DNA from: Cotesia glomerata
Taxonomy: Eukaryota > Arthropoda > Insecta > Hymenoptera > Braconidae
Reading direction: 5' to 3'
Assembly (NCBI RefSeq): GCF_020080835.1
Contig: NC_058163.1
Location: forward strand, 13,320,925-13,384,924
DNA: 64,000 bases
The notes beneath the pieces are model-generated. The model had not been told where the DNA came from and did not search any database. It saw only the letters and a program-made list of their open reading frames with translations. Positions 23,118 through 32,918 of the stretch are shown in pieces. Within the stretch, counting starts at the first letter, position 1. Every line of letters begins with the position of its first letter. The position numbers and the translations under genes were made by a program.

Positions 23118-23372
23118 AACTAATCAGTCTTCTACTAGTTGACCAGAGATCTATCACAAATATATCAATTGCAGATTAACCGGGGATCTATCACATTTCT
23201 ATCACCGATCTGCAAGAGATCTCTCAGAAGTCTCTGATGTTTTTTTTGTTTTTTCGAATTTTGTCTCCTCAAACAGACTTTCGGTAGACCTTTTGCAGAT
23301 CTATAAGCGAAAGATCTGTGGTAGATCTTCTATACCTCTACCGTAGATTGCTTTATTTTTACCTGAGTAGCG
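23118..23372 (-). repeat. CACTA element right terminal inverted repeat with AGATCT motifs
   Basis: Reverse complement of 4,912-5,163 with scattered substitutions. It shows the same cluster of 'agatct', 'gatctgc' and 'tagatct' motifs. Terminal bases are TAGCG where TAGTG would be expected. Confidence 0.8.
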
Positions 23373-24074
23373 ACCCAAACTCGGGCCAGAACTAGGTCCC
23401 CCAGCCATGGCCGTTGAATGGCAACCCTGACTTGATCCAGAATTGGATAACCTAGCCTTGGTCATTCAATGGGAAATCTAAACTTAATTGATCATGAAGT
23501 AATAGAATTTTGAACAGTAAATATTTATTATTTAACGAATATTTGTTAGCTAATGCTACAATCAAAAATTTATTATTTAACAAAAAAAATTACATATCAT
23601 CAAGATTTATATGGTATTAAAAAAATTAAAATATAATAATTTACAGTTGAATTTTTGATATTGATAATTTTAAACATTAAAATCTATAAAAAAATATTAA
23701 AAATATACAGAACGATGTACAAAGTCTAAAGTAATGTAAGGACTTGACTTTTGCATTTTTTTAATTAATAAGGATTTGTAAAAAATAGTTAATTTACATC
23801 AAAACACAATATTAAATAACATAAATTATATAAATAATAAAACGTCGCACTCCGTCACCATATAGATTTAGCTTATGAGAATTATGAGATGTGTATTAAC
23901 TAATCGGTCGTACGGCATAGGGGTTACTTATCGGTCTAGCAAACGCGCGGCTCAAGTTGGAATCTCGGTTAAGGCAAATGCGATTTTCACTTTATTTCTA
24001 TAATTAGCGAATGTTAGGTCTAAATAAAGAGTCAAACGGTCTAAACTTGCGTTCGCACTGCATCAAAATTAAAA
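23373..24074. other. Satellite remnant then AT-rich DNA
   Basis: 23,373-23,480 continues the satellite seen left of the CACTA element ('aggtcccccagccatggcc'). The rest is very AT-rich and has no gene; a weak tRNA-like stretch near 23,905-23,985 is discussed under rejected items. Confidence 0.5.
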
Positions 24075-24430
24075 TAAAAAAATCAGTAAAACGGTTCACC
24101 CTAAAGGCCATCCCTGCAACTTCCCGCTAATTCCATACCTGAGCGCTTAAAATTATACTTTTGACGTTTTTGAGATTTTTGAGCTCAAAATACAATTTAT
24201 GTGATATTTTTAGCTCGCTGAGCTCAAATAAATCGTATTTCTATGCATTTGAGCTCTTCGAGCTCAAAAGTCTGATAGAAGTTTCATAGAACACTACTTT
24301 TGGAATTTTCAAACCACAATAACTTTTAAATGGATCAACCGATTTCCACGCAGTTGGCGGCATTCGACGCAGTTTTATCAGCCTCATAAAGAATCGTCAG
24401 GTTTTTATTGATCGAAGTAAAAATTTTGGA
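24075..24430 (-). repeat. Dispersed repeat, copy B (inverted relative to 1.1-1.47 kb)
   Basis: Reverse complement of copy A with the same order of landmarks, including the GAGCTC palindromes and 'ggcattcgacgcagttt'. Confidence 0.6.
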
Positions 24431-24460
24431 GTAATTTCAAAAAAAGACTTTTTTCGCTTT

Positions 24461-24465
<5 letters not shown>

Positions 24466-24531
<66 letters not shown>

Positions 24532-24540
24532 TATATATAT
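24466..24540. repeat. AT microsatellite at the Helitron 5' border
   Basis: Nearly pure TA dinucleotides with a short 'aaataaataaa' interruption, directly followed by the Helitron 5' end. Confidence 0.97.
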
Positions 24541-26415
24541 CTAATATATAAAATTCTCGTGTCACAATGTTCGTTCCCATACTCCTCCGAAACGGCTTGA
24601 CCGATTCTCATGAAATTTTTTATGCATATTCAGTAAGCCTGAGAATCGGCTACTATCTATTTTTCTAACCTCTAAGTGATAAGGGGTGTTCACCTCGAAA
24701 GTTTTTTTTTTTTATTTTTTTGATAAAATTATTTTTTCTATTTTTTTATTATGTGGCATCAAAAAATACATACAACTCTAAATTTGCACTTTTTTATCAC
24801 CAACCCTTGCTTTTGAATAGTCATTTTCATAACTTTATCATTTTCTATCCCGCTCGATAACATCAATTATTATCACTTGGTAAGTTATCCCCTCCATGTG
24901 TCTGGCGGTGTCACTTCTCACCCTGTAAACAGCACGGAGTAAGGATTTTACCTCTACAGTTTTCGGCTATTATTAGTGTTTATGCTTCAAGCGTAGTAGT
25001 TAAACATTTTTACTATCTCAGTGTAACTCTCATATCAAATATATTCTCGAGTAACTTTATTATTTATTTATTAATAACTAATATTATTGAATATAATTAA
25101 TTATTAATAACTAATAAAATTATTAATTTTTAGTGTAAATCGCACGATCAGTTAATTAAGTGACTTACATAACCTCTAAAATACTCAACACGTGTCACGA
25201 GTTCCCGCAAACAACGGCTATTGAGTTGTAAGTATAAATTATTTTTTACGTTTATTATAAAATCAAAAATTATTCTTTCTTATTTATAACGAAAATATTG
25301 TTAGGAATGGTGAAAAACGAATTCGTTGAAAGTTAGATTTTTATTACAATTGGGAAATTTTTTTTTGTCTTTACTTATAAGAGCTCTAACTTCGACAGAA
25401 TTTTTTTTTTTCACTATTTCTAACAATATGTATTTTCGATATAATTAAGAAACATAAAATTTTTCGCTTTCGTGAAACTATCTAATTTTTACATGTATAT
25501 TTAATGTAATCAAAGATAAAATAAATGATTAATATAATAATTAAATAATTCAATCAGTTCTATTCATGTGCGTTTTGTATTGTACAGTGAACAATGCCAA
25601 CAAAACGCAAAGGAGCCAATTTGAGCCGTGAAACAAATAAATCTAGAAGCATTCGAAATAGAAGAGCCCAAAGAACCGAAGAACAAGTTCAGGAAGAAAA
25701 TACTGGAGCGCGTGTGAGAATGGCGCAATTGCGTCGAGAACAATCAGACGATACACGAGCTGAACGCAATGAAGTCATAAGATTAGAACAACGACAATCA
25801 CACCGTTTTACTGTCAATAGACGCAGAGCGAATGACCAACAACGCCAATAGGCACATCGAGCATTTGTAGCTACATCATTTCTGCATCTAGCATTCCAGT
25901 ATGAGCCCGATATTGAATATTATGCTCATTCAAAAGTAGTATTACTTTTATTATAAATTGTATTAAGTTAGTAATTGGTGCTATGGACAATAATGCCCGT
26001 ATTGTCATGCTTTGAAATTCAAAAATGAACTAGCCGGGATGTGTTGCGCGTCAGGGAAGGTACAACTACCTGTAATTGAAACACCACCGGAACCATTGAA
26101 CGGTTTGCTTATCGGCACAGATCCAGATTCTAACGTGTTCCTGAAGTCCATTCGAACATTCAACTCATGCTTTCAAATGACATCGTTCGGAGCAACAGAA
26201 ATAGTTCAAAATACTAATGCAAATGGTCAACAATACAATTCTACATTTGAAATCAGAGGCCAAGTTTATCATAAAATAGGCTCATTGCTGTCAATGCCAA
26301 ACGAACCACATAAATTTTTACAAATCTACTTTATGGGTGGCGAGGACTCCGGAAGCGCACTAGCCAATCGGGTGGATGCACGTTATGGCTACAATAACCT
26401 TAATATCTCATGAAC
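24540..26415 (+). mobile_element. Helitron, 5' part only
   Basis: The 5' end TCTAATATATAAAATTCTCG followed by 'tgtcacaatgttcgttccca' and 'gaaacggcttgaccgattctc' is the characteristic start of insect Helitrons. It begins with TC next to an AT run, as expected for insertion between A and T. The coding region begins at 25,594 and stops within the N-terminal replication-associated domain, so the helicase part and the 3' hairpin/CTRR end are missing. Confidence 0.85.
25594..26413 (+). pseudogene. Helitron RepHel protein, N-terminal remnant
   Basis: Starts MPTKRKGANLSRETNKSRS with the arginine-rich repeats typical of Helitron proteins (RAQRTEEQVQEENTGARV). A TAG at about 25,849 interrupts the frame. 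The next 160 bp still encode LHLAFQYEPDIEYYAH but with frameshifts and a short insertion. The frame resumes at 26,012 with FKNELAGMCCASGKV, RTFNSCFQMTSFGATE and HKFLQIYFMGGEDSGSALAN, the 'Helitron helicase-like' N-terminal domain, and ends at YGYNNLN with a stop. The catalytic tyrosine region and the helicase are absent, so it is non-functional. Confidence 0.85.
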
Positions 26416-26775
26416 AATTGTTATCTAATAAATTTTCTTGTCTTATGAATAATTGTTATCTAATAAATTTTCTTATCTTTATGAGTCAGTGAATTTCTCT
26501 CCAATAATTTATTTTATCTATTATATTGATCAGCATACTTTTACAATTAATCATCATTTATTTGAAAAATTAATTATTTTATCAAATTGTTGATTAGCTT
26601 ATCAGCTTTGTGACTCATTTTTAGTAACAAATACCTCCAATTTTCATCTATTTTTGGTGGGGATTCGGACTATAAGACCCAACAATACTCACTGCATATC
26701 TATAGTTCTAAAAATTTTTTCCTCGAGTGAAGTAGTTCAACGGATGGTACTATGTTTGTAGATTAGTTTTTTAAA
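26416..26775. other. Spacer with a 38-bp direct duplication
   Basis: 'aattgttatctaataaattt' plus following bases occurs twice in tandem at about 26,413-26,480. Nothing else is recognised; the border between Helitron and Polinton must lie here. Confidence 0.5.
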
Positions 26776-27160
26776 GTGTTAGGTATCGAATTTCTTATTG
26801 AAAACCACGACTTGTTGGATGTTCTCAGAGACTTGACTGTTTGTCCCAGCACACTCCAACCCATAGACACCCTTGATGAGCTTATCGAATTACTCAAACA
26901 TTTGAGAAATCATGAAAAGGATATTCTTAAGTCTCGCAGTTGTGTATATGATTCTATTAACGATTTAGTCTCTCCAGACTACAGAATGTTGACAACCACT
27001 CAGAACATTCAGACCCTTTTGAATTGCTCATTATTTATTCAACTGCAAGCATCTTTATTCATCAAGCTCGTGAATTTGCTCAAGTTATTACGGATATTAT
27101 AAAATTATCTGCACTGAAGAAGCGTATGACTCAACAGGAAATTATCAAACAGATTTCAAA
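26776..27160 (+). pseudogene. Unrecognised small protein, frameshifted
   Basis: The first 80 or so codons (LIENHDLLDVLRDL, DELIELLKHLRNHEKDIL) have the composition of a real helical protein. The frame shifts near 27,010, and a second frame carries IHQAREFAQVITDIIKL then KKRMTQQEIIKQISKLELSK to a TAG at 27,158. No ATG is seen at the start. Its position just upstream of the gene at 27,203, in the same direction, suggests a Polinton gene, but I do not recognise the family. Confidence 0.45.
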
Positions 27161-27202
27161 ATTGGAGCTATCGAAAAAACGATTAGCGGAGGAATAGACA
27201 AG

Positions 27203-28011
27203 ATGGAGATCATCTTGGATATCACAGGGTTTGAAATATATGGTGAAGAGTTTATAGTCAAAGAACTATGTGCAATTAATATTTCTGGTGACATTATCAA
27301 TAGAGGAGCATATGAGTGCAGATATTACATCTTTAAACCACCGTTTGATAATCCTAATGAAGGGTGGGTTTCAGAAACCAACGATTATAAGGGTTACAAA
27401 CATGGAATACAATGGGATACTGGTGCTACACCATATGATATGCGAAAAAATGTTATAAAAAGCTTAACAGATAATGCGCGTACTATTATGTGCATGGTGC
27501 ATGGAAGGTAAATTGGCTCGATCTGATGACTGATACCACGCTTCTAATTATTAATATCGAAAATATGCGTTTGTATTCTTCTGAAGCTGTTATGTCTTAT
27601 AAAATTTATCGCTGTGAGAATCGCTGTGAGAATCATTCAATAAATTTCAATTACGCTTGCGCGTACGAAACTGCTCAACGATTTAAACGATGGATCATAG
27701 AATTTTGGGATGCTGGAGCTTCATATGAAAAGTCTATTGAAATTTTTTATAATCTCAACAGCTTATCCAGAATACATGCTATCGATATCACATGCTTAGA
27801 TGAGAAATTTCTCCTCAAAGTGGCTCCGAAGCAAATCAAAGATATTTGGGATAAACTACCAAGTCATCTACAGAAGAATAAATTGATTGAGGATTATAAA
27901 TACTGCATGGAGCATTATCGAATTGAAGAAGAAAAACCTGATCAAGATGTTTGTGGCATCTGGCTCTACCCAATTAAGAAAAATTGTTATGAGTGTAGAC
28001 GAAAAAAATAA
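27203..28011 (+). pseudogene. Polinton-associated uncharacterised protein (possible nuclease-like fold), one-base frameshift
   Basis: The first frame (27,203-27,511) starts with ATG and reads MEIILDITGFEIYGEEF, then YYIFKPPFDNPNEGW and YKHGIQWDTGATPYD. It is shifted by loss of one T near 27,487 and resumes in the second frame with VHGAWKVNWLDLM and YACAYETAQRFKRWI, ending at 28,009 after a basic tail. I recognise the LDIxGF...FKPP...WDTGxxPYD...VxGxxKxxWL pattern from insect Polinton-like loci, where it has no established function. The starting LDI and the later acidic residues would fit an RNase H/exonuclease-like fold, but this is a guess. It converges with the major capsid gene. Confidence 0.6.
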
Positions 28012-29185
28012 TTTCTATAACTGATCTATCATAATTAGCGTTAAATAATAATAATTATAATAAATAAATACTTATTTAATATGGGATAAATTAAATAATA
28101 ATAAACGTTTATTAAATTTTAGATTGTTTATTTTATTTGCATTTCAATACAAATTTATATTATTTTCCTTACATTACTACTTATAGGATTATATTCAATA
28201 ATACAATTAGACAGTATGCAGCTGTACTATCAGGAAACTGATTTTCCGATTCAAAGTCAATTCGTATATCAACAGGTCCCGACTTGATTGATTCATTTTG
28301 CTATGAGCAATCTATAATGTAGAGTGGTGCGTCAGTTAAAAATTGAGCTTTCGTTAATAGAGGCTCTGGATCTTTATTATAGTATGAAACTTGAAAATTA
28401 GTAAACATATCATATATTAATGCATACTGATTTCTACTTGTGTTAAGATTTAAATTTCCATAAGGATAACTCTGAGAATTAAGAAATAGCTTCACATCTC
28501 TAATATTACAATGATCGAATTTGTTTGCATCTTTTGTTGCAAGGTTTTTTCTTGCGGTTTGAAATCCTAAAATTACGTATCGTTGTTTTTCCAGCTGAGT
28601 CGAAGTCTTAATTGGCCAAACATGCTTGGTAGTTTTTGGTAGCAGTGGGTACTCATATAATTGCCATGTTTGGAAACTCAATGGGATCGCTGGATCACGA
28701 GAGATAAAGTTTAATGTTTGAATTTTCTGCTTATCAGACATGGTGATGTATGAAATATTCCACTCCACTTTATTGAGCACAATTTTTACTCTATCAGCAA
28801 CAGCTTGAGCATTTGCAGGCTTATGAATGTATGCATTTGTATCAACATTTGATCTTATAAGTATCAATTCATGTTTAGCATCAATAGTAATGCGATTGTA
28901 ATCTTCAGCGAATCCAAATATGAAACTTAGCGGTATAGATATATCGAAATAACCATCAGCATCGGTTAATTTATTAGCTGCTTGTGTTAGCCAACGCGCG
29001 TTCTCTATAATATTTCCTCGTCCTGGACTCTGCGATATATAATTTTTCATAAGACTTGTAATACCAACATTTTTACATCTATCAATCTCTACAACATTCA
29101 GTTCATAGCGTATCTCCTCAAACATATGACAAATAGCCATGTTGACTAATCCACAGATTCGGTAGAATCTGGCGCCAAGTTCCAT

Positions 29186-29935
29186 TCAAAAATCCCGTTG
29201 TAAACGGAGCGCCAGACTACCGACTGTGTTTACTGTAAGCAGAACAGTATTTCGAGGTTGCAAAATTTTATTTAATTATATGGTTCTCCTTTTTCCAAAA
29301 TGATATATTATGAAAGTAATTTATACTTTATTTTACTGATATTAATTAATTATAATCAATTATAACACTTAATTCACTTAACAGCCGAGACCAGTGATTG
29401 CAGTTTCAATCAGCTTAGCGAAACTAATGGAAATTTTGAAAAAACGTTTTTAGAGATAAGAGATAATTTAATAAACTATTTCACCACAAAGCGTTTTTTT
29501 CAAAAATTTCATTCGTTTCGTGAAACCAATCGAAACTGCAATTGCTCTGCTGTTGGGAGTGCGACAGAGATAGTTCCGTTGAACTCCGTGAGAGCAAAGC
29601 GAGAAAAAGATGGTCTCGCCTGTTAAAATTATTAAATTTTATCAGCACAAACTATAGTAAGCCCAGAAATTTCGATCCTGAATTTTTTTCGATGGGGAAC
29701 ATTAGCGCCACAGACTAGATAAAATGAATATGTGTAGTAATCTTTTCTATAGACACGCAACTACAGTAATAAAAAGTGATTCATAGCTTGCATCTATGGC
29801 CGCCAGGTTGCACTGGAATTACATCTACATAAACTGTAGCTTCAAGGGGATAGTTCGCAGTAAAACATGCAGTCAACACGAGATTTAAGTTGTTATCAAT
29901 TGTAAATTTTCATTATAATTACAAAAAATACTAAA
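29186..29935. other. Foreign insert within the capsid gene
   Basis: No coding potential. It contains a small palindrome at 29,399-29,540 (arms about 55 bp, 'gcagtttcaatcagcttagc' against its inverse, with 'gcgaaact'/'cgtttcgtg' variants). Origin unclear. Confidence 0.5.
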
Positions 29936-30463
29936 ATCCGAACAAAAACAGTTTCACTGTAAAAAAGTCGCGCTAAGTCCACGTTCATAAGACTATTAGG
30001 AAAAAAAAATTTTTTTTTTCTTTACAAAAAAATACAAAATAAAAAAATTAAAAAATCCAAGTAACCGATATGATTGTTTATGATTTTCGGAAATTAAAAA
30101 AAATTTTATTGTAAATTTAAAAATTAAAAAAAAAATTTTAGAACGTACTTGGTGTGCGTCATTGTGTATTTCAATTTTTTTTAAGTCCTAGTAAATAGAT
30201 TTTACGAATTTCATTAAAAGTAAAATATTTTGCAACCACGCACACTAAATACGTTCTAAAATTTTTTTTTTTATTTTTAAATTTACAATAAAATTTTTTT
30301 TAATTTCCGAAAATCATAAACAATCATATCGGTTACTTGGATTTTTTTATTTTTTTATTTTGTATCTTTTTGTAAAGAAAAAAATAAATTTTTTTTTCCT
30401 AATAGTCTTATGAACGTGGACTTGGCGCGACTTTTTTACAGTGAAACTGTTTTTGTTCGGATT
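29936..30463. mobile_element. 528-bp foldback MITE
   Basis: Near-perfect inverted repeat with arms of about 200 bp. Ends read ATCCGAACAAAAACAGTTTC and, mirrored, GAAACTGTTTTTGTTCGGAT. The interior of the arms includes 'tcataagactattagg' and 'aagtaaccgatatgattg'. No open frame. It interrupts the Polinton capsid gene. Confidence 0.85.
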
Positions 30464-30865
30464 CCATAGATTCCGTTACAGCTGTATTATCTTCTTTAAC
30501 AAAGCTCCCACAGATGTGTAATGAACTTTTGGTTGGTAGAATACACAGATCTTGATGTTGAATACTGATTCTCATTTCATCACTGTTATTTAATTATGAT
30601 GATGTATATGGTAAATGAGAATGAACTTCATAGTGAGAAACTGATTCATCGAAAATTATTGGTTTTTAAATACCTAAGATTTCCGCCATGGTAATACAAC
30701 GCAGCACAAATCGATCTTCTTTATTTTGCCGATTTTTTACGTAATTTTAATCCAAGGCTTTTGAGGAACCGTGCGCTTTGAGCTGTCAACACTTGTGATG
30801 TTGAGCGATGACTGTCTGCTTTCCGACGAGGCGATGAGGTTATATAGCTACCACCAACCTTCTTA

Positions 30866-31582
30866 TCAAATACTATTCCCATTGCTTATAGACTTAATAT
30901 GGAGTCTGATTGTAATCGTTTCACCTCTGAAATTAACTAATTCACCATCCTGATCAACAATATTTAGTTGAAGAGTATGTATGGACTTAACGGCGATTGG
31001 GAGGTAAATGACGTGTGATGGAACCTCAATGATCTTACATCCTGGTCCAACACTCGGAAAAAACTCATGGATTGTATGAACTTTTTGACTATTTATGTAT
31101 GCACCAGTTGTAATATTACATTCAATCCTCACGACATTAATTTTCAGAATCTTGATTGGTGAATCAGATTGATGAAGAATATCTGCTTTCAGTTCACGAT
31201 TTTTAAATCCTAATAATGATGCAATTGAATCTCTTGGTTTAAAATTAATAGTCTTATTACATTTTATTTCACTTCGCAATATATTATGGTTCGCTTTTAA
31301 ACTGAATTCAATATTTTCTGGCTTACGTTTTAATATATATTCCTCGACATTCTTCAACTCGTAGCTTCCAGTTGGTATCATTATTACTTTATCAGCCCGT
31401 TCAAGACCACTTCCAATATAAATTTTATTAGCATCATCAATATTAGGTATTGAATTATATGTTAACAGTTCCACTAATCCCAAAATATACGTTTTTGTAG
31501 GTGATAACTCAATTGATGGAAAATATTGAGCCTCCAATACAGAGTTATTTCCTGATAGTATCAACGACAATGACTCATCCAT
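30866..31582 (-). CDS. Polinton minor capsid (penton-like) protein, intact
   Basis: 238 codons from ATG to stop with no interruption. It begins MDESLSLILSGNNSVLEAQY and contains the family landmarks IGLVELLTYNSIPN-like (here ILGLVELLTYNSIPN), IPTGSYEL, DSIASLLGFKNREL, ECNITTGAYINSQKVHTIHE, FFPSVGPGCKIIEVP and QDGELVNFRGETITIRLHI. This family accompanies the Polinton major capsid protein in insects and is predicted to be a single jelly-roll minor capsid protein sitting at the vertices. The length matches the relatives I recall. It lies between the protease and the major capsid gene on the same strand. It is the only Polinton gene here with no stop or frameshift, which may be chance or selection. 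Confidence 0.8.
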   Translation of the reverse strand: MDESLSLILSGNNSVLEAQYFPSIELSPTKTYILGLVELLTYNSIPNIDDANKIYIGSGLERADKVIMIPTGSYELKNVEEYILKRKPENIEFSLKANHNILRSEIKCNKTINFKPRDSIASLLGFKNRELKADILHQSDSPIKILKINVVRIECNITTGAYINSQKVHTIHEFFPSVGPGCKIIEVPSHVIYLPIAVKSIHTLQLNIVDQDGELVNFRGETITIRLHIKSISNGNSI

Positions 31583-31628
31583 GACTGATAGCTAATTAAA
31601 CTTAACATGTGAATTTATAGTTGATCAC

Positions 31629-31970
31629 TCAAAAATTTAAGAATAAGTGCCTACATATAACTGTATTGTAATCTTGGTATTTTTGATGGTTATACTTAAC
31701 GCTACTCACATCAAGATATTTCATGAGATCACTAGGTGGTTGAAGATTCCCAAAGCTATCGAAATAATTAACATCATTATTATTTTTCTTATAGGCAACC
31801 CAATGTGTCCCATTCCCATTTTTATCATCCAGATTTATGATTGCAGATTCATTCATCCATGGTCTAGACTTTGGTAAATCATTTTTCATGAAAACACCTC
31901 GAAAATATGGGCTTTTTAAATCCTTTGCATATTTCATTAAATCATAATTTGAGAGTGCTCGATGTGGTAG
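31629..31970 (-). pseudogene. Polinton adenovirus-like cysteine protease, probably defective
   Basis: Reads RALSNYDLMKYAKDLKSPYF, then SAIINLDDKNGNGTHWVAYK with the likely catalytic His, NYFDSFGNLQPP with the acidic residue, and YQDYNTVICRHLFLNF around the nucleophile. In the family the last motif is usually xNCGHLCL; here it is ICRHLFL, so the Cys is kept but Asn, Gly and the second Cys are replaced. No ATG precedes RALSNYD: the frame is open only back to a stop at about 31,988, and the first Met is internal (31,937). The protein normally matures capsid precursors. It starts just after the PLA2-like gene ends (31,976). Altered active site and lost start argue against activity. Confidence 0.7.
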
Positions 31971-31975
31971 CGTTA

Positions 31976-32803
31976 TCAGTTTTTTGGACTAGGTCTCAAA
32001 TACAATCCCATCCCTTGTTTATACAGTGTCAAGTATAACCCTTTACCTAAAGCTATTGCTTTCATAGTCTTATTATGACGTTTACTTTCCTCCAGCTCTC
32101 GTTTAGCTGATTTAGCTGCATTTACAGTACGAACGATTGACGCCACACCTCCACTTAAACCACCTACAGCACTAAGTGCTGCAAAAGCTGCGATTAGAAA
32201 TGGTAGCATCCCACCAATTTTTGATGGGACTGGTAATATCCGTGGTAATTTAACATTTTTTTTACCACCATCATTCTTAACAGCTTTTCGAGCTGCATGT
32301 AAAGCTGATTTAATCGGTTCAATACTTTTAGACATCGATTTTTTAGCTGAACAAATAATTTTTCGTACTAATACAGACTTATTCAAGTTACGGCCTCTGA
32401 TTTTTTTCTTTAAATTTTTATTTTTCATATGCGAGCCCATACCCAGACTTCTCTTAATTCGCATCGTCTTGTTAACACCCCAAGCGACAGCTTTCTCACC
32501 AATACTAGCATCTTTTGCATGAAGACGTAGTGCAGCCTGTTCTGCCAGCTTCTTATCAGCTACATGACGCGCCTATATATTACCCTTACTTTTTAAATAA
32601 GCAATATCATGTTCTTTACACGTTTTATCTAGCGGGTTTATTCCTGGATCTCCTCGAGCTAGTCTCTTTGATAATTTTGTGCCAGGCCCACAATATTGAT
32701 ATCCTGGTACATGTAATTCTATTGGTAGTTTATTCATAATACCATTAACAATACCCCTACCACGCTTAATTTTAGCTTTAACAGTACCTCTGATCTTCAC
32801 CAT
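31976..32803 (-). pseudogene. Polinton PLA2-domain/membrane-active virion protein with one in-frame TAG
   Basis: Starts MVKIRGTVKAKIKRG. The N-terminal half carries a parvovirus-VP1-type phospholipase A2 domain: YCGPGTKL (calcium loop) and DKTCKEHDIAY (catalytic His-Asp). At 32,573 a TAG stops the frame, which continues open as ARHVADKKLAEQAALRL, the rest of the PLA2 helix, then a lysine-rich linker. Its C-terminal part (LPRILPVPSKIGGMLPF, LIAAFAALSAVGGLSGG, KRHNKTMKAIALGKGLYL) has a hydrophobic glycine-rich segment as in Polinton pVI-like proteins. In relatives the protein is thought to help membrane penetration. The single TAG is the only visible lesion. First gene of the minus-strand virion cluster; divergent from the ATPase gene. 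Confidence 0.8.
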
Positions 32804-32918
32804 GATTAATCAATCACTGACTCAAAATGTATAAATATGCGATATTTATAGTCAAATTGATGAGTTATGATTTGAATGTCGCCTTGGTAGCATTAATTAG
32901 TATCTATAGGAAATCAAG

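Larger units (their letters stand above)
4912..23372. mobile_element. CACTA/EnSpm-type DNA transposon, 18.5 kb, with internal insertions
   Basis: The left end reads CACTACCCGGGTAAAAATAA. The right end, reverse-complemented, reads CGCTACTCAGGTAAAAATAA, so the terminal CACTA is altered by one base there. The inverted match continues inward for about 250 bp on both sides. Inside are a tnp2-like transposase (minus) and a divergent BEN-domain gene (plus). CACTA elements are known for CACTA termini, subterminal repeats and two products, a transposase and a DNA-binding partner; the layout here fits. The expected 3-bp duplication is not evident: flanks are ATT on the left and ACC on the right, but both flanks belong to the same satellite family, so drift could hide it. 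Part of the length comes from nested insertions and an internal duplication between 11.3 and 22.5 kb. Confidence 0.75.
28181..30689 (-). pseudogene. Polinton major capsid protein (double jelly-roll type), split
   Basis: The main piece is 29,185-28,301, containing FEEIRYELNVVEIDRCKNVG, PLSFIFGFAEDYNRI, SFQTWQLYEYPLLP and ILGFQTARKN, the signature of the insect Polinton capsid family. A TAG at 28,301 interrupts the frame, which continues open as QNESIKSGPVDIRIDFESE to TAA at 28,181. The 5' part lies at 30,689-30,465 (ATG followed by MAEILGI, later MRISIQHQDL) and carries two TAA stops. Between them about 1.28 kb of foreign DNA is inserted, including a 528-bp foldback. The protein would form the icosahedral shell of the virion. 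It is the last gene of the minus-strand virion cluster. It is beyond doubt inactive. Confidence 0.8.

Noticed and set aside
23905..23985. tRNA-like or SINE-like stretch with a B-box-like 'gttggaatctc'
   Set aside because: The A box is not convincing and no cloverleaf can be drawn by eye; too weak to annotate.
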